Assembly: GCF_000471905.2 (NCBI RefSeq)
Contig: NW_006496103.1
Coordinates: 905,229 to 969,228, forward strand
From: Amborella trichopoda
Lineage: Eukaryota; Streptophyta; Magnoliopsida; Amborellales; Amborellaceae
Length of the DNA: 64,000 bases
Direction of reading: 5' to 3'
How positions within the stretch are numbered: the first letter of the stretch is position 1; the number at the start of each line of letters is the position of its first letter. Shown here piece by piece: positions 12,472-24,830 of the stretch. The position numbers were made by a program, and so were the translations under genes. Below the pieces are notes generated by a model. That model searched no databases. It saw only the letters and a list, made by a program, of their open reading frames with translations, and was not told the origin of the DNA.

Positions 12472-13673
12472 TGTAAACACCCAATTTGAAATTTTGGCTA
12501 GTTTCTTTTAATTCCTGAAACCCCAAAATCCAAAAACCTGTAGCCTGAATCTTAAGGACCACATTAACTAAATACACCATAGCATGCACTACACAATCCC
12601 TAGTTACCTTCTCGGACCTAAAACCTAACTTCAAACTATCCAATGCCTCAAACTAGTCATCCTAGACACCTCTGAGCTTAATATACTTAGAAAACTAACC
12701 CAGTAACCAATATGACACCCAAAAATCTTAAAACTGACACCCGAAAGTTCTAGCCTTGTACAACTCTCAAAAATCACCTAATTGGACCAATTTTGATTTA
12801 AATTGTAGTGGATATCAGTAACTTTCTAATGACCCAAATATCTCAAAAATTTGAAAAGTTATGGCTCAAAATGTTTTTAAGAAACATTCCATTTCAGTCC
12901 CTGCACGTTGTACGCAGTTTTGGAAGATTTTAGCTGTTCCTGAGAGATTCTAAATCTGCTATTGGAAGTATTTTGTTGAGGCAAACCTAAATTTTTCAGA
13001 GAAATATTCTCTAAAAAATACCTAGAACCCGAACCTATATAAATCCCCTAACCCTCCATAATTAAATTATTGAAAACCCTAAAAATCATTTGAAAATCCA
13101 TAGAAAATCCTAAAATATTATAAAATCTTAAGAAACCATCCAAAATTCTCGTAGGCTAGCCAAAACCCTAGAAACCCCCACCTAAACCCTAGATCGAGGA
13201 AACTCTAACCTTAAGTGTTAGAAACCCTAGCCAGTTCTCTTCATACTCAAAACCCTAATTTTTTATTATTATAATCAAAACCCTAGGATGAACATGCCCT
13301 CAGCACTATTCATGAAAAGCAAAGGAGCATGGTGCAAACAACTCACGATCTAATATAGACACAAACTCTAAGTCTTTGGTGTGTTGGGCTACCCTGCCCA
13401 GCTTGGTAAGTTTTCTTTCTTTTCTTTCTTTCTTAATTTTAGTTTAATTGACTTAGTTTCATTTTTTTAATATTTTTGTAGTGAATTTTTTTATTGATCT
13501 CGATCTGGCTCTGTCGTTGATTTTAGAGGGAATCGATCTTTTAAGATTGGGATCTTTCTTTGAATCGTAATTTGACAGACCGCACTAATCTCTTTTATTT
13601 TAATTTTAACTCATTTAAAGCATACATTTGTGGAGGTTTCTTCTGAGATCTTGCCGGATATGTGCCGTAAACA
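12472..13673 (+). mobile_element. Solo LTR inserted in the LINE
   Basis: It starts TGTAAACACCCAATTTGAAA and ends TGTGCCGTAAACA. A perfect duplication ATTAT lies on each side (12467-12471 and 13674-13678). No internal sequence remains. The TGTARACACCC start and GTAAACA end suggest the same family as the solo LTR at 4628-5861. The body is rich in AAACCCTA words. Confidence 0.82.
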
Positions 13674-14322
13674 ATTATGCGAGCCTCATTGGTGAAGTAA
13701 CGATAAAGGGAGGAAATTAAATCTTCTTAAGTGTGACAAAGTTTATACCTCCATCAAGGACGGTGTCTTGGGTATTAGAAAATTGACAATTATGAATTCA
13801 AGTTTGTTGATAAAATAATGGTAGAGCTATCATTCACAACAAAAAGTTCTTTGGTGCAAAATAAAAGAAAAATACAGACAGGATGTGAGTATTGAATTGA
13901 TTAAAATCCCTTGAAATAAGTCTTCATTGTCTTGTATTTGGAAAGGATCTATCTTGTCTTCGCCACTACCGTAAAATTGTTAGAAACGGATATCAAACTT
14001 CCTTTTGATTTGAAAAGTGGCTTTGAGATTTTGCCCTCAGATACTCTTTCTTGGAGGTCTTCTCCAAAGTTCTCAACCTTTTTGCGGTGAGAGAGTTGAG
14101 AGGAGATGAGAATATTAACAATTCATGGTACATTTCGTGCTTGTATAGAAGAGTGACAGAGTATCAGTGGCTATTGGAATTGCTTCAAAACTTTCACTAC
14201 CACCCCCATAAAGACGACCGTCATTTAGGATCTTACTCCCTCAGGTGACTTCACTGTCAAATTTGTTTACAAACTTCTGAGGAACGCAGTAGACCCTTGG
14301 ACCCTTCCTTAGCTAGAGTTTG
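13674..14322 (+). pseudogene. LINE segment 4: region between reverse transcriptase and zinc finger
   Basis: The reading KVYTSIKDGVLGIRKLTIMN followed by SSLLIK-stop-WWSY (13740-13830) matches the L1 'PKKEGGLGIRKLTLMNKALLAKWWWRY' block. Later, SGDFTVKFVYKLL (about 14242) matches the 'SGxFTVKSVY' motif. Frameshifts are common. A Copia element cuts it at 14322. Confidence 0.75.
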
Positions 14323-14723
14323 TGTTCGTAAATGTTGATGGAGAATGGATGAGATCAACCCAGAGAAAATACCGTAAGACTAGTGATCGCAGAGCTCGAA
14401 TTTTTCTTATCCTTTTGAGAGAGATAAGAAAAATTATGTGTTTACCGATGAAATTATGTATATCTCTCTTTCTTGTTGCGTTCTTCCTCTCTCTGGCTTC
14501 TCATTTTCTAGGGAGAAGAAAATGTCTTAACAATTATCTTTCCAACGGGCCTTTGAGAAAGGGTCTTCCCTGATCTTAGCGACATTCATCCAACGTTCAT
14601 ATGGACATTGATTCATGTGAACGTTGGATATAATAAGTATAGAATTCCTCCCACAATTATAAGCCTCCCAACCCACAATTATAGGCAACGTCACGCTAGG
14701 CCTTATGACCATATATGTTAACA
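14323..14723 (-). repeat. 3' LTR of the split Copia element
   Basis: It begins TGTTCGTAAATGTTGATGG and ends ATATATGTTAACA. It is homologous to 50040-50439. On the minus strand the polypurine tract GGCCAAGTGAGAGA (14737-14724) abuts it. Confidence 0.9.
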
Positions 14724-14737
14724 TCTCTCACTTGGCC
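14724..14737 (-). other. Polypurine tract of the split Copia element
   Basis: Minus-strand GGCCAAGTGAGAGA directly precedes the LTR start TGTTAACATAT. Confidence 0.75.
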
Positions 14738-15050
14738 ATGACGGCCGAACGTAGTAATAAGTCACATTCAAACTCCCACTTTTGAGTATGACTTTGAAAA
14801 CATTTATTGTTATGAAGTTTTTCTCATGCTTTCGTAGATATGCTTCTCATAACAAATGTCCATCAAGAGGATTTTCACGCTAATGCGCATTTATCACTCA
14901 TGAAAACTAACTAACTTAAACATTTTTTAGTCCCATTAAGCTAGTGTGCTTAGACATTAATTCAACACTTAGACTCATTGTTAATGGATCAGCGATCATA
15001 TCTGATGAGAGCAAGTAACTAACGGTTACTTTACCTTTCTCAACTACATT

Positions 15051-15362
15051 CTAAATGTAGTGATATTTAACATCTATATGTCTTCCTTTGGAGATATTTG
15101 CTCCACTTTGAATTAATTTAATTGTAGCTTGATTATCACAAAATATTTGGATCGGTCCGTCGATTATTTGCAGCTTCAAGTTATTTATGAAGCGCTTTAT
15201 CCAAATGGCGAAAGTACAAGCAGTGCTACATGCAACGTATTCTGCTTCTTGTGTGTACACACCCTTGTTTCTTGCTAGACCAAGAAACAATAGCCCCTCC
15301 AAAGAGGAAAATATGTCCTGAGGTGGACTTACTATCACCCTTATCCCCAACAACATCAACAT
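15051..15362 (-). pseudogene. Copia RNase H domain
   Basis: A 103-codon open stretch contains EAEYVACSTACTFAIWIKRF, then IFCDNQATIKLI and GRHIDVKYHYI. These are the DEDD-type RNase H blocks at the C-terminal end of Copia pol ('SEAEYIA', 'CDNQSAI', 'KHIDIRYHFI'). The region upstream (15363-15471) continues into the reverse transcriptase in other frames, so pol is frameshifted. Confidence 0.85.
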
Positions 15363-15471
15363 CTGAATATCCTACAACTTCAAGCTTATCTACTTGAAAA
15401 TACAATTTTAGATACTTTGTTCCCTTAATGTACCTAAGAATTCTTTTTACTGCTTTCCAATGAGCTATGCC

Positions 15472-16330
15472 TCAATTACTTTGATATTTACTAACAAGTC
15501 CTACGGCATAACTCAAAACTGGTCTTGCACGTCTTATTGCATATACCAAGCTACTAATAGCTTGTGCATAGGGAACATTAGGCTTTTCTTGTCCTTCTAC
15601 TGGACAATCCTTCTTAGATAACTTTACTCCCATTTCAACAGAAGTAAACAATGGTTTACAATTTCCCATTTGAAATCTTTTAAGAATAGAGTCAAGATAT
15701 CCCTCTTGGCTCAAGCACAACATATTTGATTTTCAATCTCTAGTTATTTTTATACCTAGGACATAAGATGCTTCTCCCATATCTTTCATTTCAAATTGAG
15801 AAGAAAGCCATGACTTAGTTTTATCAATCATTTCTAAGTCATTTCCAGCTATCAGGATATCATCTATATATAATGAGAGTATTGTGAATTTACTCCCACT
15901 CTTCAAGATATACGCACAATGGTCCAATCTATTTACTTCATATCCCATCTGTAGGATGGCATTATGAAATATTAAGTACCATTGTCTTGAAGATTGTTTT
16001 AAACCATATAAAGATTTATTTAATTTATATATTTTATTTTCTTATATTTTAATTATGAAGCCCTCAGGTTGCTTCATGTAGATGGTTTCTTTTAGTTCAC
16101 CATTCAGGAATGCAGTCTTTACATCCATTTGGTAAAGTTCTAGGTCATAGTATGCAACGATTGTCAAAATTATTCTAATGGATATAATGTTGCAACTGGA
16201 GAATAAGTGTCAACATAGTCGACTCCCTTTATTTGGGTAAAGCCCTTTGCTACTAACCTAGTTTTAAATTTATCAATTGATCTATTAGATTTTAATTTCT
16301 TTTTAAGTACCTATTTTGAACCTATGAGTT
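15472..16330 (-). pseudogene. Copia reverse transcriptase domain
   Basis: The core is at 15733-15948: LYIDDILIAGNDLEMIDKTK with the YIDD catalytic box intact, then FEMKDMGEASYVLGIKI. The C-terminal part (15472-15723) includes LSQEGYLDSILKRFQM and VPYAQAISSLVYA. Upstream, 'LPNGCKDCIPEW' around 16085-16140 corresponds to 'DVKTAFLNGEL'. It is broken by at least four frame changes and stops. Confidence 0.82.
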
Positions 16331-16679
16331 TCCTATCTGATGGTAAATCACATAAATCTCAAACTTTATTTTTCTCAATAGAATCCAGTTTCTCTGTCAT
16401 GGCATTGAGCTATTCTTGAAATTTTTGTGACTTCATAGCATCATTGAAGTCAAAAGGTCATGGATTTCATCTAAGGCAATAAGGTTATCTGTCTCCTCAC
16501 TCATATAGACATAGAAATCATCAAGGTATGATGGAGGAGCTCTAGATTTCTTTTGATCACTTAATATTGGGTGTGTGGGCACTTCAACATTATCAGATTG
16601 ATCAAGGCTATCCGTATCCACTGTAGGTAGTGGTTCTAAGTGATCTATGATATTAAGTGGATTATCATTATCCACTACA

Positions 16680-17740
16680 GGTAGATTTTCTTCAATAAAA
16701 TCTTTTAGGAACTCAACATCTCTGCTTTCGATGAGTCCCTTATCTTAATGATAAAATCAATATCCTTTTGAACGTTCGAGATATCCTATAAAAATTACAA
16801 ATTAGAGTTTTGTTTTCTAACTTATTTCTATGCTGATATGGGATTAGGACATGGGTAGACGACCCCCACTTCTTTAAATTAGATAGATCAGGTTTCCTAC
16901 TTATCCACAGTTCATAAGGGGTAGAATTTATTGCCTTAGTTGAAGCCCTATTAAGAATATATATGGATGTGCTTATTGCTTCTCCCCAAAAGGTATTAGG
17001 TCATCATAGATCTAGTCATTTCTAAGAGGGTTCTATTATACCTTTCAGTTATTTCATTTTCTTGTGGAATAAAAGGCATAGTTGTGTGTTTTATAATACC
17101 ATATTCTTGGCAATAAGCATTGAAAGCTTCGGATGTGTACTCACGTTCTCTATAATTTTGATGTTCCTACCCAATTGGTTTTCTACTTCCCTTTTATATA
17201 TTTTAAATTTTTCTAAAGTTTATGATTTATGGTGTATTAAATAAATATATCAAAATCTAGAAAAATCATCAATGAAGGTGATGAAGTATGACATCCCCCT
17301 ATGAGTTTTAACATTGAGAAGCCCACAAATATCTGAGTGGACCACATTCAATAACTCATTAGATCTCTCCCCATTGTCTAATGATTTCCTAGTCATTTTT
17401 TGGACAAGCAGTGGTGACAGGTTGGAAATTCCACATTACTTAGATTTGAAATAAGATCCCCATTTATTAACCTATTTATTTTGTCTTGTCCTATGTGGCC
17501 AAGCCTAAGATGCCAAGTATATGCATCAACAACCATTAGATAATCAATATAACTAGAATAAGATGAAATTTTATTATCAGCTTTTTCATTTACATGAAAA
17601 AGGAACAAGTTGTGGTCATCAACCAAGTGTCCCCAAGCATAAATTTGTCCACGCTTTCCAATTGATACTTTCAATAATCGGAAGCAGACTTCAAAATCAT
17701 TTCTAATGAGAAAAGGGACAGATACAATATTTCGTCTCAT
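16680..17740 (-). pseudogene. Copia integrase
   Basis: The N-terminal HHCC zinc site is WHLRLGHIGQDKI...PTCHHCLSKK (17393-17560). The catalytic core follows leftwards, with VHSDICGL (first Asp), then FITFIDDFSRF (second Asp region), then GIIKHTTMPFIPQENEITER (about 17045-17104). Several in-frame stops make it inactive. It joins the protease frame at the right. Confidence 0.8.
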
Positions 17741-17979
17741 ACGGGGACAAAATATACATCAATTAATATAAGGTCGATTGTCCCTACATACAACCTACAA
17801 ATTCCTACACCTAATACATTAGAGTAGGTGTTATTTCCCATGTAAATGTGTTTCTTCCCAATTTTTATTTCTTTGAAGTCCTTGAATAGGCCTTTTGATC
17901 TTGCGATATACCGATTAGCACCTGAGTCTATCCACCATCCTTTGATGTCGTGGTCTGCCATCAAGTACTCAGAAACCAT
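17737..17979 (-). pseudogene. Copia protease domain
   Basis: DIKGWWIDSGANRYI carries the aspartic protease motif DSGA, and MGNNTYSNVLGVG follows. This is the usual Copia protease start 'WIIDSGATRHI'. It lies between the gag zinc knuckle and integrase, as expected. Confidence 0.8.
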
Positions 17980-17984
17980 ACAAA

Positions 17985-18844
17985 CAATTTCACGCTTCTT
18001 GCTACCATTTCCATTAATCTTTGGATTTCGTTGGTTTCTATTCTTTGGGTAGCGGTTCTTGAAGTGACCTGGTTGACTATATAAGAAGCATTTTGGTGGT
18101 CTTAGTTTAGATTCTTGGTTGTAGGGCTTAGTTCATCTGTTTTTGAACCTATTATTCATTTTATTAAACTTCCCTTGAAATTTTTGGTTGTTAGGCTTGT
18201 GGCTAGATTTGGGAGGTCCTTGAGAAAACATGAGCTCACTCATTTTATCTTTATTCATATATTCTTGTTCTAAGGCTAGTCGCATAGGTAGGTCTCCTAA
18301 TGTAAGAAATTTTGCATTCAACTTAAGTGCAATTATTACCATCCTCTATGAAGGTGGAAGACTATTTAATATAGTAGAAACTTGCATGCACCCGGGGACT
18401 TTATTCCCAACAATGGCTAAGTTTTTAGCCATAACGAGCATCTTATTAACATGTTCCACTACATTATTACCCTCCTTTATCTTAAATGAACTATATTACT
18501 CTAATAGAAACTGGAGGTGTATTTCAAAGATTGAGTCATATTTAGTTTTTATTACCTCTAGTATTTTTTTAGAAGTTTCATGATGCTCGAAACCTTAATA
18601 AGGTCATCTTGCATAAAATTTAACATAGATGTTTTTGCTATAAGGTCATCTTCTAAAATTTTTCTAGCTTTTTATTTTCTTCTTCAGTTGGTTTATCACT
18701 AACTACTAGTGGATCATCTTTTAGTACATATATGATTCTATCTTGGATGAGGAGATATTCCATCTTCGTCTTCCACATCCCAAAATTATTTCCATCCAAT
18801 TTTCCAACTTTAGAAAGCTCAGCAATTACAATTCAACTAGCCAT
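17985..18844 (-). pseudogene. Copia gag
   Basis: The start ATG is at 18844-18842. The protein opens MAS, then a stop, then IVIAE..SKVGKLDGNNFGMWK and KTKMEYLLIQD, the plant Copia gag opening ('KLDGSNYSLWKFKM'). The segment 18133-18342 ends FQGKFNKMNNRFKNR. A degenerate zinc knuckle CFLYSQPGHFKNRY near 18062-18105 has lost its second and last Cys to Tyr. Stop codons at codon 4 and later show that it is dead. Confidence 0.75.
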
Positions 18845-20224
18845 TTGCTAAGTTTCGTGTGAACAACCTAATACTTTATAAATTTTAAAGAAGCTAACTA
18901 AGGCACCTAAAAATTTAATATGTGGTCAATACTTGTATAGAAAGAACTGCAATTATTTCATAAAACAATATCAGTTATTAAGTGATGCCTTAAAAAAAAA
19001 ATTGAAATAAGCAATCCCTCTTTCATGACCCCGTCCCCTGAACCCTACTCAGGTGGAAGTGGCTCAATGCATGTAACAAGCGGAATCAAGAGCAAACCAC
19101 AAAAAAAACTAAAATCCAAAACTTATATAAATCCTAAAGCTCAGCCATTTACTTTAACATCCGTTATCCAAAAATGCTTTTACAATCAGTTAAAGGCACT
19201 ACTGGCCCACAAAAAAATACAGAGTTACATAAAGCACTTCAGTGGCACAGCCACCAACCAACTACTATGAAAAACTTCTACAGGGTCCTTTCCCCAAGAC
19301 TCCAAGCTTCACTCGATCGGCACGCATGCCCATTGTTCGTCCATCAGATCAAAACTATCACTCTACAATCATTGGAATAAAAATGGAATGATCTAACATC
19401 CCCGTAAGTAGATCTACACCCTTGCATTTCAACTCTAAAAACGGTGATAGCAGTTAACAGTGCTTACTAATTTACAGAGATATCAAGAAAGTTCCTCATA
19501 TTATGCTCTTTAATACTTTTCACAGTATAAAGATAAACACAGTTCAATAATCAGGAACATGCAGTGCACAAATCATAAATCATTTCATTTTAAGCAGACA
19601 GTAATACTAATAGTTCACAGTTCACGCATTGAGAGCTAGAGAAGCCTACTCTTGAAATAGAAGTTCCATCGATCAGGTTAAGCCAATCCTGCAGCATGAA
19701 ACTTCTATCATTATTCAGGAGGTAGGACAAGGACAAGGACAAGTGGGTGTCCCATTGCGTAATGGCCTCACACACACACACATACGTCCCCAGCGTGCTT
19801 TGAGGTATTTGATAGGTAGTGGCCTTGCAAGACACGACCCTCTCCTTATGCCCTTTTGACGAGAGAGGGTTACACTATCATTGAGTGACCTAATGCGTAA
19901 TGCCTATTACAATTCGGGGGTGCGACCCACCCAATTACTCAGTTTCACTTCCCGACCCAGTCCTATCATTGAGGTCGAGGTATAGTCAATATTTGCTAGC
20001 AAAAATAGTATCCAACTACCAATGGGTGACACATTATGTAGTGGTCAGTCTCATAACATATCACAATATAACAGTCTCATAGTGTATCCCAATATATTAG
20101 TCCCCACTACTAATGGGTGTCCCATTGCGTAGTGGTCAGTATCACAATGGCTTACAATATCAGTATCACAGCAACATAATAGTGCCCACTACCAATGGGT
20201 GGCCCATTGTGTAGTGGTCAGTAT

Positions 20225-20510
20225 CACATCAGTATCCCAGTATCGTATTATCACATTTCTAGTATCACAGTATCGGTGTCACATTATGACGATGCCAGTA
20301 TCTCAATATGACAGTAGCAGTATCACAGTATGACAGTAGCAGTATCACAGTATGATAGTAGCAGTATCACAGTATGACAGTAGAGGTATCTCAGTACCAA
20401 TATCACAATATGACAGTAGCAATATCACAGTATGACAGCAGCAGAATCACAATATGACAGTAGTAGTATCACAGTATGACAGTAACAATATCTCAATAAC
20501 TCATTTTTAG
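20225..20510 (+). repeat. 22-bp minisatellite in the left Gypsy LTR
   Basis: The unit is close to CAGTATCACAGTATGACAG plus TAG, repeated about ten times with substitutions. The matching position in the other LTR (27560-27890) carries the same array with a different copy arrangement. Confidence 0.8.
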
Positions 20511-21175
20511 TATCACAATTCACAGCTTCTACTATTTTTTACAGTGATGTCTGACCTTAAAGAGGGTCATAACTTTTGATCTATATAGAATTTAGAGATG
20601 GTTTCGAAATCAATTTTATACTATAAACATATATCTATCAAATGGAGGTGGTTTGAAAGCATTTGGACCCCGTTTGGCCCTTCAAAATTTCAAAGCAATA
20701 GTAGTTCTCTATCAGTGCCCTGCTTCGCATTTGAGACAGTGACATACATCCACTAATAATTGCATAACTTTCAATCTAAGAGGAATTTTGAAATATTTTT
20801 TACATGAAACTTTAAGCCCACTCATAGATCTTTCAAATGGAATGTCTTAAAGGTGATTGGGCTTTGTTTGATCAGTAAAAACCCATAGCAACGACAGTGA
20901 CAACAAGAAAAACAGCCAACAGTGATATTCTTATTCATATTGGAATATAACTTCCCATTTATATGGAATTTAAGCAATGAACAAACATGAAAATTTTAAT
21001 AAACTCACATATCTTTCTAATGGCAGTAATTCGAGGTCATTAGGACCTCATTTGCCTGCTCAAAAGCCTATTACAAAAAAAACATATATGTTCTTGAAAT
21101 TTCACAGTGACACTTAACATGCTTCATAACTTTAAATTCTCAGTGAATAACATCATAATAATTTTTCCATCTCAT

Positions 21176-21176
<1 letters not shown>

Positions 21177-21246
<70 letters not shown>

Positions 21247-21247
21247 T
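21177..21247 (+). repeat. (AC)n(AT)n microsatellite
   Basis: About 25 AC units followed by AT units. The partner LTR has only ACAAACATATATATA at this place (about 28579), so the tract expanded after insertion, or contracted in the partner. Confidence 0.9.
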
Positions 21248-21714
21248 TCTATAGAATTTGGTAAGCATTAGATTCATTCTCAACATCAAAGTTCATCATG
21301 TAACGAAGGCACTGTTTCAAAGCATAGAAATGGCTACACTACATTCACTCTTGTAGATATTTAGTTTCATGCCTTCTCATAACATTGGTGCAATGGTGGT
21401 TGATCCACTTACTCAATCAACAATGATGCCCTCAATTCCTATGTCACACTCCCCTCAAGCTCCTCACAAGGCTCCAATAGTGCAGTGACAGTAAGCTCAC
21501 AAAGGGGTTCTAAGTGTGCTCTAGAGAGAGAGAGAGAGTGGGAAACATGAATGGCGTGAGGGAGAGAGAGAGCTTAAGTACCCTGTTGGCTGAGTGGCAG
21601 CCTAAAGCTGAACAAGTGGCCAACACCACACATGCACAAGGACAAGTGGCGTGTCTGGCAGCATGCATCTGACATGTGGCAGTGACACGCATGGCGCTAC
21701 ACACACAGTGCTAG

Positions 21715-21950
21715 TCCATCTCTCTTCACAAATGGCACTGCCCCTCTCTCTTCACAAATGACGCTGACCCTCTCTTTTTACAAACGACGTTGCCCCTTTC
21801 TCTTCACAAACGATGCTGCCCCTCTCTCTTCACAAACGGCGCTGGCCATCTCTCTTCACAAACGGCGCTACCGCTCTCTTCACAAATGGCGCTGGCCCTC
21901 TCTCTTCACAAACGGAGCTGCCCCTCTCTCTTCATGAGCGACAATAAACC
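21715..21950 (+). repeat. CTCTCTTCACAAACGGCGCTG tandem array
   Basis: About eight units of roughly 28-30 bp, each with CTCTCTTCACAAA followed by (T/C)GGCGCTGCCC-like sequence. The other LTR half (48830-48900) has only two or three units. Confidence 0.8.
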
Positions 21951-22136
21951 TCTAACACGCATGACGATAAGCTCTCCCCCTCACCGTCACACGTGCTTCT
22001 TCTCTCTCGGACTCCTACCACCGCCTATGCTTCCATGACCGGGAAATCTTGATCCTTACATCATCTCCCCCTTAAAAAGGATTTTGTCCTCAAAATTGTA
22101 ACTTAATAAAGAGATGTAGATTTCATCTTCTCTTTC

Positions 22137-22424
22137 CTATGTTGATTCTTCTTGCGAATGAAACTGCCATCGAACCTGGACCAGGGGGATCTCTTTGTTG
22201 CACAATTCCTTAGCCCTCCTGTTCAATATCTCAATTGGCTGTGCAACATAAGTCAAATCTTCCCTGATTGGGATTGGTTTATACTTCAAAGCATGGGATG
22301 GGTCAAGCTGATACTTCCTCAATAGTGAAACATGAAAAACATCATAAATACTGGCCAACTCGGGCGGCAGGGCCAGTTGATATGCCACGACTTCAATTCT
22401 TTTTAAAATTTCAAAAACGTCCAA
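22137..22424 (-). pseudogene. Gypsy integrase C-terminus with chromodomain
   Basis: It reads ASIYDVFHVSLLRKYQLDPS, then PIREDLTYVAQPIEILNRRA and IPLVQVRWQFHSQEEST. This is the chromovirus tail, with 'VFHVSMLRKY' and 'YEEEPVQILDRKEKxLRNKxIPLVKVxWRNH'. Near the end, the chromodomain normally shows a 'W..H..EEATWE' motif, which is partly kept here. Confidence 0.8.
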
Positions 22425-22487
22425 TAAATCGTGGACTCAGTTTTTCCTTCTTGTCAATTCTCATTATCCCCTTAGTTGGCGACACTT

Positions 22488-23535
22488 TCAAAAAGACCCG
22501 ATACCCATTTCAAATTCGAGATCTCTTCTCCTATTATCGGCATAACTCTTATGCCGACTCTGGTTTGTTTTGAGCGTTTCTCGAATTAAAGCAATCTTCT
22601 CTAATGTTATATGAACAATCTCTGGTCCTAACAGTATCCTCTCACCGACTTCATCCCAACATATCAGTGATCTGCACTTCCTCCCATACAGTGGGTCAAA
22701 ATGTGTCATCTGGCTACTGACCTGGAAACTGTTGTTATAAGAAAATTCTATCAGAGGCAGATGATCATCCCAATTTCTTTTAAAGTCTATAACACAAGCC
22801 CTCAACATGTCTTCTAGGGTCTGAATGGTTCTCTGCCTGTCCATCAGTTTGAGGGTAGAAAGTAGTATTGAAATTGAGTTTGGTCCCCAAAGCTAACTGC
22901 AGACTGTTCCAAAATCTTGGAGTAAATCGAGGGTCCCTGTCGAACTTCCAAAATATTAGAGTAAATCTAGCGTCCCTATCGGACACAATACTAATAGGTA
23001 TTCCATGCAGCCTTACTATCTCTTTAATGTAAAGTTGAGTCAGCTTATCCAGAGTATAGGTTGTGTGGACCGGTAAGAAATGAGTAGCTTTAGTTAGTCG
23101 GACGACAATGACCCAAATACTATTATGCCCCAAACTTGATCTAGGCAGGCCAGACACAAAGTCTATAGTTATGTGCTACCACTTCCACTCTGGCACGGTT
23201 AAGGGTTGTAATAGTCTAGCAGGTTTTTGATGTTCATCCTTCACTTGCTGATGAGGTCAAGCACTTGGAAACAAATTGTGCTACTTCTCTCTTCATATTA
23301 TTCCACCAGAAGACCCTCTTCATGTCTTGATACATTTTCGTACTCCCTGGATGCATCTATAATGGGAGTGGTGTGCGTCTTCCAAAATAGCTCTTTTTAC
23401 ATTATCGTTATTAAGGACGCATACCCGACCCCTAAATCTTAACATTCCATCACTGCCCATAGTGAAATCCTCCTTTCCTTCTAACGTCATCTCCTCAAGA
23501 ATTTTCATGATTTGAGGATCTTCCTTTTGTGTCAC
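22488..23535 (-). pseudogene. Gypsy integrase core
   Basis: The segment 22780-23157 contains ATHFLPVHTTYTLDKLTQLY, then RLHGIPISIVSDRDARFT, the DDE core. A local tandem duplication gives DRDARFTLIFWKF next to DRDPRFTPRFWNS (about 22905-22985). The remaining core, NSLQLALGTKLNFNTTFYPQ and TDGQAE, follows. The N-terminal zinc region at 23200-23535 is interrupted by stops. Confidence 0.85.
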
Positions 23536-23907
23536 TTAGATCCGCTGAAAGAGTTGGGGCTCCACCCTAATACATGAAATTGTTCCCACCTCATTACTAA
23601 GGGGTAGAGTTGGGTGCCATTCAACCTCATCTTCCAATAATTTCATCTCTCGGACCATCATGTGAGCCATTGACACTATGAGCTTCCTACTCAAGGCGGC
23701 TTCCACGATATTTGTCTTACCCGAGTGATAGTTTATGATACAGTCATAATCCTTCAGTAGGTCCATCCAACTTCTTTGCCTCATGTTCAGTTCTTTATGA
23801 GAAAATAAGTACTTAAGGCTCTTATGGTCGGTACATACTTTAAATTGGGTCTCATAAAGATAATGCCTCCAAATTTTCAGGGAAAAAACCACAGCTACCA
23901 GTTCCAA
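23536..23907 (-). pseudogene. Gypsy RNase H domain
   Basis: MELVAVVFSLKIWRHYLYET and FKVCTDHKSLKYLFSHKELN, then RQRSWMDLLKDYDCIINYHS and GKTNIVEAALSRK. These are the standard Gypsy RNase H blocks ('TDHKSLKY', 'NMRQRRWLE', 'GKxNVVADALSRK'). The final catalytic Asp (family ADALSR) reads EAALSR here, so the site is damaged. Confidence 0.85.
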
Positions 23908-24109
23908 ATCACGGGTAGGATAGTTTTGTTCATACGACTTTAATTGCTTGGAGGTATAAGCTATGACCTTTCCCTGCTACATTAACACATACCCAAGCCC
24001 TTTGTGCAAGGCATTAGTGTAGACTACAAAATCTTCATTCGCCTCAAGCAAAGTCAGTATTGAGGCTATAGTCAGTCTCTTCTTCAATTCCTAAAAACTT
24101 CTCTCACAG

Positions 24110-24830
24110 TCATCTGACCATACAAACTTTACTTCCTTTTGGGTTAGGCAAGTTAAGGGAAGTGCTATCTGCGAGAAATCTTCCACAAATGTCTATAGTA
24201 CCTCGCCAGTCCCAAGAAACTGTGGACTTCAGAAACATTTGTTGGTCTTCCCCATTTGAGCACAGCCTCAGTCTTGCTACTGCAACCTTGCCCTTAGAAA
24301 TAATATGCCCGAGGAAAGCTACGCTTGAGAGCCAGAATTCACTCTTACATAGCTTAGCATACAGCCTTTCAGACTTTAATGTTTGGAGGACCATCCTTAG
24401 GTGTTGTTCATGCTCTTTCAAACTCTTCAAATACACTAGGATATCATCAATAAAAACCATTACAAAGTCATCCAGAAAGGGTCTAAAAACTCGGTTCATC
24501 AAATCCATAAAGACAGCTAGTGCATTGGTTAAACCAAACGGCATCACTAGAAATTCGTAATGACCATACCGAGTTCTGAAAGTGGTCTTAAGAATAACCC
24601 GATCGAAGGTCAATATTAGAAAATACTTGGGCCCCTTGAAGTTGATCAAACAAGTCATCAATTCTAGGCAAGGGGTACTTATTCTTTACCGTAACCTGAT
24701 TCAGCTGTCTATAATCAATGCATAGCCTCATAGACCCATCTTTCTTCTTTACAAACAAAACTGGTGCCCCCCATGGTGATACACTAGGTCAGATGAACCC
24801 TTTATCCAATAATTCCTACAATTGCTCTTT
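24110..24830 (-). pseudogene. Gypsy reverse transcriptase domain
   Basis: The first motif is [13 protein letters not shown] near 24735-24770. The core has [20 protein letters not shown] and [20 protein letters not shown], with the catalytic FIDD box in [14 protein letters not shown]. Then [20 protein letters not shown] and FLGHIISKG follow. A frameshift near 24660 and another near 24290 break the frame. Confidence 0.85.

Larger units (their letters stand above)
19021..22060 (-). repeat. 3' LTR of the Tekay-like Gypsy
   Basis: It runs from TTTCATGACCCC (the terminal TG mutated to TT) to TTGATCCTTACA. It aligns with 26491-28852 and then with 48603-49020. It includes a 22-bp minisatellite, an (AC)n(AT)n tract and a CTCTCTTCACAAACGG array. 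A minus-strand polypurine tract AAGGGGGAGATGA follows at 22061-22073. Confidence 0.88.

Noticed and set aside
20225..20510. Possible satellite or CRISPR-like array
   Set aside because: It is a contiguous 22-bp minisatellite within an LTR.
24162..24560. 132-codon plus-strand frame
   Set aside because: It is the antisense shadow of the Gypsy reverse transcriptase.
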